Of a stretch of DNA of 10,402 bases, positions 1 through 6,706 are shown one piece after another. The position numbers and the translations under genes were made by a program. The notes beneath the pieces are model-generated. The model was given only the letters and a program-made list of their open reading frames with translations, was not told the origin of the DNA and ran no database searches. Numbering within the stretch: position 1 is the stretch's first letter; each line of letters starts with the position of its first letter. Origin of the DNA: an uncultured Finegoldia sp. (GTDB taxonomy: Bacteria > Bacillota > Clostridia > Tissierellales > Peptoniphilaceae); the NCBI RefSeq assembly GCF_900766215.1, contig NZ_CAAFUQ010000005.1:1-10402 (forward strand), in the 5' to 3' direction.

Positions 1-846
1 GAACTATTAAAAGAAGAAATAGCAACATTAGAAGAACAAATAGTTGCAGATGAAGAAGAACTTAAGATTTTGTTATTGCCAAAAGATCCTAATGATGAAA
101 AGAACGTATTTATTGAAATCAGAGCTGGTGCTGGTGGAGATGAAGCTGGGTTATTCGCAGGCGAACTTTTGAGAATGTATCAAATGTATTCAGATAAGAA
201 ACGCTGGACTACAGAAGTTATGGATATCCAACAACAAGGTGTTGGTGGTATTAAAGAAGTTGTAATGATGGTAAAAGGTAAGGGAGCTTATTCTAGATTA
301 AAATACGAATCTGGAGTTCACAGAGTACAAAGAGTTCCTCAAACTGAAAGTTCGGGAAGAATTCACACTTCAACTGCGACAGTTGCTGTGTTGCCAGAAG
401 CAGAAGATGTAGATGTCAAAATCGAACAAAAAGATTTGAGAATTGATGTGTTCAGAGCAAGTGGTAATGGTGGACAATGCGTAAACACTACTGACTCTGC
501 AGTTAGAATAACACACATTCCAACTGGTTTAGTAGTAACATGCCAAGATGAGAAATCCCAAATCAAAAACAAAGACAAAGCTATGAAAGTTTTAAAATCC
601 AGATTATTCGATATGATGGAAGAAGAAAAGAATAAAGATAGGGCAGATGCTCGTAAATCTCAAGTTGGAACTGGAGATCGTTCTGAAAGGATTAGAACTT
701 ATAACTTCCCACAAGGAAGAATCACTGATCACAGAATCAACAAAACAATATTCCAATTACAAAATTTCTTAGATGGTGACATCGAAGAAATGATCGATGA
801 TTTGACAAGCTATGATCAAGCTGAAAAACTAAAAATGATGAATTAA
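1..846 (+). CDS. prfA: Peptide chain release factor 1 (RF1), 5'-truncated by window edge
   Basis: RF1 recognises UAA and UAG in the ribosomal A site and triggers peptidyl-tRNA hydrolysis. The reading frame is open from base 1, so the gene starts upstream; 281 residues are visible and, against the 360-residue E. coli protein, roughly 76 N-terminal residues are missing. Visible hallmarks are the LLLPKDPND segment, the RAGAGGDEA block, the stop-codon-reading P-x-T tripeptide (here PQT, bases 337-345) within VQRVPQTESSGRIHTS, and the catalytic GGQ (bases 469-477) followed by VNTTDSAVRITH. The GDRSERIRTYNFPQGRITDH block near the C-terminus is also typical. The PxT tripeptide separates it from RF2, which has SPF there. 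The residue after GGQ is Cys, where His or Ser is more familiar. The gene ends with TAA and is followed at once by a terminator, so it is the last gene of its transcript. Identification is secure. Confidence 0.97.
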   Translation, partial: ELLKEEIATLEEQIVADEEELKILLLPKDPNDEKNVFIEIRAGAGGDEAGLFAGELLRMYQMYSDKKRWTTEVMDIQQQGVGGIKEVVMMVKGKGAYSRLKYESGVHRVQRVPQTESSGRIHTSTATVAVLPEAEDVDVKIEQKDLRIDVFRASGNGGQCVNTTDSAVRITHIPTGLVVTCQDEKSQIKNKDKAMKVLKSRLFDMMEEEKNKDRADARKSQVGTGDRSERIRTYNFPQGRITDHRINKTIFQLQNFLDGDIEEMIDDLTSYDQAEKLKMMN

Positions 847-849
847 AAT

Positions 850-879
850 AAACTCGAGCGTAACGGCTCGAGTTTTTTA
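850..879 (+). terminator. Rho-independent terminator after prfA
   Basis: A 9-bp perfect stem (aactcgagc at 851-859 with gctcgagtt at 866-874) encloses a 6-nt loop, and one more A-T pair is possible at 850/875. The stem contains a CTCGAG core, unusually GC-rich for this AT-rich region. It runs straight into a T6 tract (873-878). It begins 4 nt after the prfA stop codon and has the standard shape of an intrinsic terminator. The T-tract also lies about where a -35 element for the next promoter would fall. Confidence 0.93.
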
Positions 880-893
880 TATTGGCCTAGTAA

Positions 894-902
894 TGATATA
901 AT
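894..902 (+). promoter_or_regulatory. Predicted extended -10 promoter for the folC operon
   Basis: TGATATAAT at 894-902 is a perfect extended -10 (TG-n-TATAAT). At 17-18 bp spacing the -35 position falls on the terminator T-tract (873-879), which matches TTGACA poorly, so recognition would rest on the extended -10. The predicted transcription start is near 909, giving a leader of about 25 nt. The position, between a terminator and the first gene of a packed run, supports it. This is a sequence prediction only. Confidence 0.72.
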
Positions 903-932
903 TAAGTATATATTAAAATTTAGGAGATAGAA

Positions 933-2180
933 ATGAATAGCGAAGAAATTTATGAATATTTAGATAAAATTGGAAGAGATGGTTATAAATTAGGATTGGA
1001 TAGAATGCAAAAAACTTTGAAAATTTTAGGCAATCCAGAAAAAACTTTCAAAATAATCCATGTTGCTGGAACTAATGGGAAAGGTTCCACATCTACGTTT
1101 ATTTATCAAACACTAAAGGAACATGGATATAAGACAGGACTTTTCACATCACCTCATATTATTAATTTTTACGATAGAATTAAAATCGACAAAGAAATTT
1201 CAGAAGAAGATTTCATGAGGATTTTTGAAATTATCAAGAACACTATCGAAGATAATGATATTAAGGTGTCTACGTTTGAATTTATAACTTTGTGTGCAAT
1301 TTATTATTTTGCAGAACAAAAATGTGAATATGTTGTACTTGAAGTAGGAATGGGTGGAAGACTTGATGCTACAAATGCTACAGATGAAACTTTATTGTCC
1401 GTAATTACAAAAATTGGATTAGACCACCAAGAATATTTGGGAAATACTTTGGAAGAAATAGCTTATGAAAAAGCTTGTATCATGAAAGAAAATGGTAGAT
1501 GTGTGGTTTATGATCAACAAGAAAGTGTATTAGATGTGTTCAGAGAAGTTGCAGAGGAAAGAAACAACAAGTTATATATTTGTGATTTCAATGAAGCCAA
1601 AAATATAGAAATAAATGCAACACACAACTCTTTTGATTGGAAAAACTTACACATTGAAACTAGATTAGTGGGAAAATATCAATTATTCAACGCACAGTTA
1701 GCACTAAGTGCAATTGATGTTTTAAGAGATGAGCTTGATTTGTCTGATGAAGATATCATCAAAGGTTTTAAGAATGCGTATATTCCAGCGAGATTTGATG
1801 TGATTAGACACAATCCTACAGTAATTTACGATGGTGGACACAATGCGGATGGTGTAAAAGCATTGAAATCATCAATAGAATCTGTTTTTGGAGATAAGAA
1901 AATAGTATTTGTTTATGGAGTATTGAAAGACAAAGACTACGATGAAGAAATTAAATTAATTCACGAAAATGCAAAGGCATTTGTAACATTTACTCCAGAT
2001 TCACCAAGAGCATTGAAAGCAGAAGATTTGAAAAAACAAATCGAAGCCTACAGCGATAATGTTGTCGCAAAACCAAATGTAAATGACGCCGTGGATTATG
2101 CTATTGAACATTTCAAAGACGATGTAATTATAATTTTTGGAACGTTGTACAGTGCGGAGCAAGCTTATGAACATTTATAA
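933..2180 (+). CDS. folC: Bifunctional folylpolyglutamate synthase / dihydrofolate synthase
   Basis: Mur-ligase-family enzyme (415 aa; family usually about 420-440) that adds glutamate to dihydropteroate and/or folates using ATP in the cytoplasm. In order: GLDRM near residues 21-25; the P-loop GTNGKGS at 46-52; FTSPHIINFYDRI at 71-83, the folate-enzyme signature after the P-loop; EVGMGGRLDATN at 137-148; DHQEYLG at 164-170; IAYEKACIMK at 176-185, whose Lys180 is the likely carbamylated lysine; ARFD at 286-289; and DGGHN at 300-304 in the C-terminal glutamate-binding domain (DGAHN is more usual). The ATG at 933 has GGAG at 923-926 six bases upstream and is the first gene after the predicted promoter. 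Its end overlaps murB by 14 nt, so translation of the two is probably coupled. Whether it has both activities or only one cannot be read from the sequence. Confidence 0.95.
   Translation: MNSEEIYEYLDKIGRDGYKLGLDRMQKTLKILGNPEKTFKIIHVAGTNGKGSTSTFIYQTLKEHGYKTGLFTSPHIINFYDRIKIDKEISEEDFMRIFEIIKNTIEDNDIKVSTFEFITLCAIYYFAEQKCEYVVLEVGMGGRLDATNATDETLLSVITKIGLDHQEYLGNTLEEIAYEKACIMKENGRCVVYDQQESVLDVFREVAEERNNKLYICDFNEAKNIEINATHNSFDWKNLHIETRLVGKYQLFNAQLALSAIDVLRDELDLSDEDIIKGFKNAYIPARFDVIRHNPTVIYDGGHNADGVKALKSSIESVFGDKKIVFVYGVLKDKDYDEEIKLIHENAKAFVTFTPDSPRALKAEDLKKQIEAYSDNVVAKPNVNDAVDYAIEHFKDDVIIIFGTLYSAEQAYEHL
2156..2159 (+). promoter_or_regulatory. Ribosome binding site fixing the murB start
   Basis: GGAG at 2156-2159 lies 7 nt before ATG 2167, inside the folC coding sequence. 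It favours ATG 2167 over the in-frame TTG at 2137, which has no Shine-Dalgarno sequence and would add ten residues unlike the family N-terminus. Confidence 0.8.
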
Positions 2181-3072
2181 AAAAGTTTTTGATGGTAAAA
2201 ATATCGGAGAAATTTTATACGATGAGCCAATGAAAAATCACACTACTTTCAAAATTGGAGGTAGCTGTGATGTTATGATATTTCCTAAAAATGAAGAACA
2301 AATAATAAATGCCATTCAATTAATAAAACAAAATGATTTTGCTTACAGGATTATAGGTAATGGATCGAATCTGTTAGTTAGCGATGAAGGCTTGAGAGAA
2401 GTTGTAATTAAATTACACGATAATTTCAACGATATGAAAATTGAAGGTAATATTTTAACTGCAAAATCAGGGGCGTTATTGAGCGCTGTTAGTAAATTAG
2501 CTATTAACAACTCCTATGCTGGGTTTGAAGCTGTTAGTGGCATACCTGGAGACATTGGAGGGGCAATTACAATGAATGCAGGTGCATACGGAACAGAAAT
2601 GAAAGATATTGTTCACAGAGTTAAGGTTATTGATACAGATTTGAATGTAAAATATTTTAATTGTGATGAGATGGATTTTTCCTACAGACATTCAAGAGTT
2701 CAAGATGAAAAATTAATTGTCTTAGAAGTTGAATTTTTGTTAAAAAAAGGTGACCAAGAGGAAATCTTCAGAAACTATCATGAATATACTGAAAGAAGAA
2801 CTTCAAAACAACCGCTGGAACTTCCTTCTTGTGGGTCTGTATTTAAAAGACCTGAAGGCCATTTTGCTGGACAATTAATAGATGAAGCTGGTCTTAGAGG
2901 ATACAGATACAATGATGCGATGGTTAGTGAAAAACACTGTGGATTCATAGTAAATGTTGGTGAAGCAAAATGCTCCGATGTTGTAGCTGTTATAGAACAT
3001 GTGCAAAAAGTTGTAATGGACAAATTTGATGTCAAATTAGAACCAGAAGTGAGAATTATCGGTGGAAAATAA
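2167..3072 (+). CDS. murB: UDP-N-acetylenolpyruvoylglucosamine reductase
   Basis: FAD- and NADPH-dependent cytoplasmic enzyme that reduces UDP-GlcNAc-enolpyruvate to UDP-MurNAc, the second committed step of peptidoglycan precursor synthesis. The 301-aa length equals that of Bacillus-type (type II) MurB. Visible: NHTTFKIGG at 24-32 opening the FAD domain; GNGSN at 64-68 contacting FAD; SGIPGDIGGAITMNAGAYG at 124-142; SYRHSRV at 172-178, whose Arg174 is the expected active-site arginine; SCGSVFKRP at 221-229, with Ser224 the expected proton donor; and LEPEVRIIG at 291-299, with Glu294 the expected catalytic acid. All catalytic residues are present. The start is ATG 2167, chosen by its GGAG. The gene overlaps folC by 14 nt upstream and the PHP gene by 11 nt downstream, placing it in the same operon. 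Confidence 0.96.
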   Translation: MNIYKKVFDGKNIGEILYDEPMKNHTTFKIGGSCDVMIFPKNEEQIINAIQLIKQNDFAYRIIGNGSNLLVSDEGLREVVIKLHDNFNDMKIEGNILTAKSGALLSAVSKLAINNSYAGFEAVSGIPGDIGGAITMNAGAYGTEMKDIVHRVKVIDTDLNVKYFNCDEMDFSYRHSRVQDEKLIVLEVEFLLKKGDQEEIFRNYHEYTERRTSKQPLELPSCGSVFKRPEGHFAGQLIDEAGLRGYRYNDAMVSEKHCGFIVNVGEAKCSDVVAVIEHVQKVVMDKFDVKLEPEVRIIGGK

Positions 3073-3811
3073 AATAAAATTAACCAGAGAATATCACGTT
3101 CATTCCGTTTATAGTCGTAACAATCATGGAAAAAGTACGATTGAAGAAATCGTAAAAGAAGCTAGAAATAAAAATTTAAAAACAATTAGTATAACAGATC
3201 ATGGCCCAGGTCATATGATGTATGGAATTAAAAGAAAACTAATTCCACAACAAAGAGAAGAAATAGACAGATTAAAAGAAAAATATGACGATATCGAAAT
3301 ATTAATGGGAGTTGAAGCCAACGTTATCGGATATAACGGCGAGATAGATATCAGAGAAGATGAGAAGAAATATTTTGATTTCATAAATCTTGGATTTCAT
3401 GATGGTGTAAAATTTGTAGATAAGAAATCTTTTTACAATTATCACGTTTTAAAAAGAATGAGTTGGATGGGAAAATCTGTAAGAGAAAAAATGATAAATT
3501 TGAATACGAATGCTATGGTAAAAGCATTGGAGAATAATGATATTTTCATAATAACACATCCTGGAGATAAAATAGATGTGGATATCGAAAAAATCGCACA
3601 AACATGCGAAAAAACAAACACAGTTATGGAAATAAACAATCATCATCCACACTTGTCCGTAGAAGAAATCAAAATTTCTTCACATTATAATGTTAAATTT
3701 AGTTTAGGAAGTGATGCTCATCACAGAAAAAATATTGCAAATGTGAATGACAGCATCGAAAGAGTAATTGAGTCAGGGTTGGATATTAGTAGAATTATAA
3801 ACATCGATTAG
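3062..3811 (+). CDS. PHP-domain metal-dependent phosphoesterase, YcdX-like
   Basis: A 249-aa single-domain protein of the polymerase and histidinol phosphatase (PHP) superfamily, whose members use a three-metal site to cleave phosphoesters. The full ligand set is visible in order: His12 and His14 (HVHS), Asp46 and His47 (TDHGPG), Glu85 (GVEAN), His113 (GFHDG), His166 (THPGD), Glu190 (MEINN), Asp218 and His220 (GSDAH). The TDHGP, EAN...GEID, GFH, EINN and GSD-x-H blocks resemble E. coli YcdX more than histidinol phosphatase HisK. The substrate is unknown; no histidine genes are nearby. The start is a GTG overlapping murB by 11 nt, with only a weak GTGAG-like Shine-Dalgarno (3049-3053). The next in-frame ATG lies beyond the first metal motifs, so GTG is required. 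As I recall, clostridial genomes often carry a PHP gene between murB and rapZ. The family is certain; the reaction is not. Confidence 0.9.
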   Translation: MENKIKLTREYHVHSVYSRNNHGKSTIEEIVKEARNKNLKTISITDHGPGHMMYGIKRKLIPQQREEIDRLKEKYDDIEILMGVEANVIGYNGEIDIREDEKKYFDFINLGFHDGVKFVDKKSFYNYHVLKRMSWMGKSVREKMINLNTNAMVKALENNDIFIITHPGDKIDVDIEKIAQTCEKTNTVMEINNHHPHLSVEEIKISSHYNVKFSLGSDAHHRKNIANVNDSIERVIESGLDISRIINID

Positions 3812-3819
3812 GAGAATTC

Positions 3820-4677
3820 ATGGAAGTTGTAATTATCACAGGAATGAGTGGAGCAGGGAAAACTGCTAGCAGCGATATTTTCGAAGATTTGGGATATTAT
3901 ACACTGGATAATATGCCACCGTCTTTGTTATTGAGTTTTATTGATTTGACAACTAAAAGCAAGAAAAAAATAAATAAAATTGCTTGTGTAATGGACATCA
4001 GAGGTGGAGAGTTCTTCGATGATTTGATGAAGTCCATCACACTTTTGAAAAGCCAAAGTATAGATGTCAGAATCTTATATCTAGATGCTTCTGATGCGAT
4101 TCTAATAAGAAGATACAAAGAACACAGAAGGCCACACCCATTAGCAATTAATGGTAATATTTCCCAAGGAATAGCTAATGAGAGAGAACTTCTAAGTGAA
4201 GCAAGAAATGCAGCTGATTTTATTATTAACACATCGAATCTAACATTAGGAGAATTGAGAAGAAAAATTTTATCTGCATTTTCACTTGAAAATGTCGACA
4301 CAAGACTTGCGATATCTGTGGTATCTTTTGGTTTCAAACATGGAATTTTATTGGATGCGGATTTGATATTTGATGTTAGATTTCTTCCAAACCCTTATTA
4401 CATTGAGGAATTAAAAAAATCATCCGGTCTTAACACGAATATTAAAGAATATGTGTTTGGATTTGATGAAACAAATGAATTTTTAGATAAATTATTGGAT
4501 ATGTTGGAGTTTTTGATTCCAAAATATGCAAAAGAAGGAAAAACAAACTTGGTTATAGGAATAGGATGCACCGGCGGAAAGCACAGGTCCGTTGCAATAG
4601 CACAAGCTTTGACTGAAAAGCTTGAAGGAAATGGAGAAAAAGTTTATGTATCCCACAGAGACCAAAAATTTTGGTAA
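3820..4677 (+). CDS. rapZ: RapZ/YvcJ family nucleotide-binding regulator
   Basis: P-loop protein of 285 aa, the usual family length. The N-terminal domain begins ITGMSGAGKT (Walker A at residues 8-15), followed by GYYTLDNMP at 25-33. RRYKEHRRPHPLA is at 97-109. The C-terminal domain has DVRFLPNPYY at 185-194 and GCTGGKHRSV at 249-258, then ends VSHRD plus QKFW. In E. coli RapZ is an RNA-binding adaptor controlling GlmS through the GlmZ sRNA and sensing glucosamine-6-phosphate. The Bacillus homologue YvcJ hydrolyses GTP, and its role is less clear. No sRNA partner is visible here. ATG 3820 has AGGAG (3810-3814) overlapping the stop codon of the PHP gene, a spacing that implies one operon. Its 3' end overlaps yvcK. 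Sharing an operon with murB fits a link to amino-sugar and cell wall supply, which is inference. Confidence 0.94.
   Translation: MEVVIITGMSGAGKTASSDIFEDLGYYTLDNMPPSLLLSFIDLTTKSKKKINKIACVMDIRGGEFFDDLMKSITLLKSQSIDVRILYLDASDAILIRRYKEHRRPHPLAINGNISQGIANERELLSEARNAADFIINTSNLTLGELRRKILSAFSLENVDTRLAISVVSFGFKHGILLDADLIFDVRFLPNPYYIEELKKSSGLNTNIKEYVFGFDETNEFLDKLLDMLEFLIPKYAKEGKTNLVIGIGCTGGKHRSVAIAQALTEKLEGNGEKVYVSHRDQKFW
4633..4636 (+). promoter_or_regulatory. Ribosome binding site for the preferred yvcK start
   Basis: GGAG at 4633-4636 sits 9 nt before ATG 4646, inside the rapZ coding region. The alternative ATG at 4631 has AAGGA only about 1 nt upstream, too close to be efficient, and the TTG at 4622 has none. 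This supports ATG 4646, though the choice is not decisive. Confidence 0.6.
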
Positions 4678-5632
4678 AAAAATCGTAACAATAGGTGGAG
4701 GAACAGGTAATTCAATTTTATTAAGAGGCGTAAAAAACTTCACTTCAAATATAACGACAATCGTAACAGTGGCTGATGATGGAGGAGGAAGTGGAGTATT
4801 ACGAGAAGATTTAGGAATGCTTGCTCCTGGAGATATTAGAAACTGTCTAGTAGCACTTGCTAATACAGAACCTACCATGGAAAAATTAATTAATTATAGA
4901 TTTACAAACGGTCAATTAAAAGGACAAAGCTTGGGAAATTTATTAATCGCCGCCATGAATGATATTTGCGGTGATTTTGATGAAGCCATAAAAGAAATAA
5001 GTAATGTACTTGCTATTACTGGTAAAGTTTTGCCGATGACATTGGACAATGTCAAATTGTTCGCTGAATTGGAAGATGGATCGACAATTGAAGGCGAATC
5101 CAATATCACATTTTTGAATAGAAAAAATGGTGGTAAAATCAAAAGAGTTTTCACATCTCCAGAATTACTACTTCCATTAAAAGAATCCATCGACAGTATA
5201 ATGGATGCTGATATTGTACTTTTAGGTCCAGGTTCTTTGTACACATCTATAATACCTAATTTGTTAGTCAGAGATATTTCACAAGCATTGCAAGAAACAA
5301 AAGCAGATGTTGTTTATATATTAAATATCATGACTCAGCCTGGAGAGACAAATGGTTACAGCGTTACAGACCATGTAAATGCTATAATTGACCATGCGAA
5401 TTCGAATATAATCGATAAAATTGTGGTTAATTCAAAGGAAGTTGACAAATACGCAAAATACAGATATAAATCAATTGAAAATTCAACTCCTATATATATT
5501 ACAGATTCTGATCGCGAGAATATGAAAAAATTAGGAATTGAAATCATAGAAGCAGATGTATGTGATATAAGCTATGATTATATAGTTCACGATTCAAATA
5601 AATTAATGAAAACTATATTAGAAAGATATTAG
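4646..5632 (+). CDS. yvcK: YvcK/MgfK gluconeogenesis factor, CofD-like
   Basis: A 328-aa CofD-like protein (the Bacillus YvcK has 317 aa) that binds UDP-sugars. In B. subtilis and relatives it is needed for growth on gluconeogenic carbon sources and for normal cell wall and shape. Seen here: the dinucleotide-type loop IGGGTGNS at 16-23, VADDGGGSGVLRED at 42-55, PGDIRNC at 61-67, then LLGPGSLYTSIIPNLLV and NIMTQPGETNGYSVTDHV in the C-terminal half, all family hallmarks. It overlaps rapZ by 32 nt if ATG 4646 is the start (47 nt if ATG 4631, 56 nt if TTG 4622), so rapZ and yvcK are almost surely co-translated. The usual third partner whiA is not downstream; sua5 follows after 1 nt. Function beyond the family assignment is inferred from homologues. 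Confidence 0.93.
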   Translation: MYPTETKNFGKKIVTIGGGTGNSILLRGVKNFTSNITTIVTVADDGGGSGVLREDLGMLAPGDIRNCLVALANTEPTMEKLINYRFTNGQLKGQSLGNLLIAAMNDICGDFDEAIKEISNVLAITGKVLPMTLDNVKLFAELEDGSTIEGESNITFLNRKNGGKIKRVFTSPELLLPLKESIDSIMDADIVLLGPGSLYTSIIPNLLVRDISQALQETKADVVYILNIMTQPGETNGYSVTDHVNAIIDHANSNIIDKIVVNSKEVDKYAKYRYKSIENSTPIYITDSDRENMKKLGIEIIEADVCDISYDYIVHDSNKLMKTILERY

Positions 5633-5633
5633 T

Positions 5634-6662
5634 ATGAATACAATTATTGAAAAATTATACGAAACAAACAAAATACAAGCACTTGAAAAAGCGGCAGGTT
5701 TAATAAAAAATGGAAGCGTAGTGGCATTTCCTACAGAAACTGTTTATGGTTTAGGTGCAAATGGATTAGACGAAGAGGCTTGCAAGAAAATCTTCGATGT
5801 TAAAAGAAGAAAAAGAGATAATCCACTAATCCTGCACGTGACTAACGAAGAAATGGTTAGAAATTTATCGTCAGAAATAACAAAAGACCAAAAAAAATTG
5901 ATGGATAATTTGTGGCCAGGGCCATTAACCATAATTTTCAAAAAAAGCGATAAAGTAAATGATGTTGTAAGTTGTGGAGGAGACACAGTAGCAATCAGAA
6001 ATCCATCAGATGAAATCGCAAGGTTTTTGATAGATAAATCAAATTGTCCAATAGCAGCTCCGTCTGCAAATAAATCTGGAAGGCCATCACCAACAAATGC
6101 ACAAGATGTTTACAGTGACATGGAAGGTGAGATAGAAATGATTTTGGACGGTGGAAGTTGCAACATTGGAATTGAATCAACAGTAGTTGATTTGACGGAA
6201 AAACCGTACACAATACTAAGACCTGGGTTTTACACAAAAGAAGATTTGGAAGAATATGTAGATGAGGTTGTATATGACAAATCATTAATAGATTCTAATA
6301 CAATTCCAAAATCCCCAGGGCAAAAATATAAACACTACGCACCTAAAACAAAACTAATAGTAATCAAAGGAAACATGGATAACATACAAAATTATGTGGA
6401 TAGTTTAGGAATAAAAACAGAAGATATTGGATTTATCCTATGTGAAGAAACAGCTGAAAATGTAAATTTCAAAAACGTAAAAATTATTTCAAAAAGAGAT
6501 GATTATTTGAATTTTGCACATAACATATTCACTTACCTCAGACAATTAGATAAGTTTAATTACAAATTATTGATTTGTGAAGGGGTAAATGAACAAAAAA
6601 TGGGTATAAGTATTATGAATAGGCTTAAAAAATCTTGTGCCAACAACATAGAAATAATTTAG
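5634..6662 (+). CDS. sua5: Threonylcarbamoyl-AMP synthase, long Sua5/YwlC form
   Basis: Makes L-threonylcarbamoyl-AMP from threonine, bicarbonate and ATP, the first step of t6A37 modification of ANN-decoding tRNAs. The 342-aa length indicates the two-domain Sua5 form rather than short TsaC/YrdC. The YrdC domain fills about residues 13-205: FPTETVYGLGANG at 32-44, KRRKRDNPL at 57-65, LWPGPLT at 93-99, PSANKSGRPSPT at 143-154, GIESTVVDL at 179-187 and ILRPG at 194-198. The linker SPGQKYKHYAP at 227-237 leads into the C-terminal Sua5 domain (about 238-342), ending with GISIMNRLKKSC. ATG 5634 lies 1 nt after the yvcK TAG, with only a weak purine-rich stretch (GAAAG, 5621-5625) as Shine-Dalgarno, so translation probably depends on coupling with yvcK. 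It ends the six-gene run. The partner t6A genes (tsaB, tsaD, tsaE) are not in the window. Confidence 0.95.
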   Translation: MNTIIEKLYETNKIQALEKAAGLIKNGSVVAFPTETVYGLGANGLDEEACKKIFDVKRRKRDNPLILHVTNEEMVRNLSSEITKDQKKLMDNLWPGPLTIIFKKSDKVNDVVSCGGDTVAIRNPSDEIARFLIDKSNCPIAAPSANKSGRPSPTNAQDVYSDMEGEIEMILDGGSCNIGIESTVVDLTEKPYTILRPGFYTKEDLEEYVDEVVYDKSLIDSNTIPKSPGQKYKHYAPKTKLIVIKGNMDNIQNYVDSLGIKTEDIGFILCEETAENVNFKNVKIISKRDDYLNFAHNIFTYLRQLDKFNYKLLICEGVNEQKMGISIMNRLKKSCANNIEII

Positions 6663-6664
6663 TA

Positions 6665-6673
6665 TGTTATAAT
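6665..6673 (+). promoter_or_regulatory. Predicted extended -10 promoter for upp
   Basis: TGTTATAAT at 6665-6673 is a perfect extended -10 that begins 3 nt after the sua5 stop codon. No good TTGACA-like -35 sits at 16-18 bp spacing (AACATA at 6645-6650). The predicted start is near 6680, giving a leader of about 27 nt with no room for a uracil-responsive attenuator. It resembles the folC promoter in relying on the TG extension. Prediction only; readthrough from the folC operon is also possible because no terminator follows sua5. Confidence 0.65.
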
Positions 6674-6706
6674 AATAAGCATAAAGTTTATTTTATAGGA
6701 GGAAGT

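Noticed and set aside
2137..2166. N-terminal extension of MurB from TTG 2137
   Set aside because: It lacks a Shine-Dalgarno sequence and family similarity; ATG 2167 has GGAG at 7 nt and gives the usual length.
3796..3801. TATAAA before rapZ as an internal promoter
   Set aside because: There is no -35 or TG extension, and it lies within the 3' end of the PHP gene in a closely spaced operon.
3897..4337. Minus-strand open frame of 146 codons opposite rapZ
   Set aside because: It lies wholly inside rapZ, which has full family motifs. It shows no recognisable domain; long antisense frames are expected opposite AT-rich genes with biased codon use.
4492..4878. Minus-strand open frame of 128 codons across the rapZ-yvcK junction
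   Set aside because: It is antisense to two well-identified genes, the translated product is low in recognisable structure, and I see no ribosome binding site supporting it.
6635..6706. N-terminal extension of Upp from TTG 6635
   Set aside because: It reads through the sua5 end and the predicted promoter; ATG 6707 follows AGGAGG and gives the exact family length.
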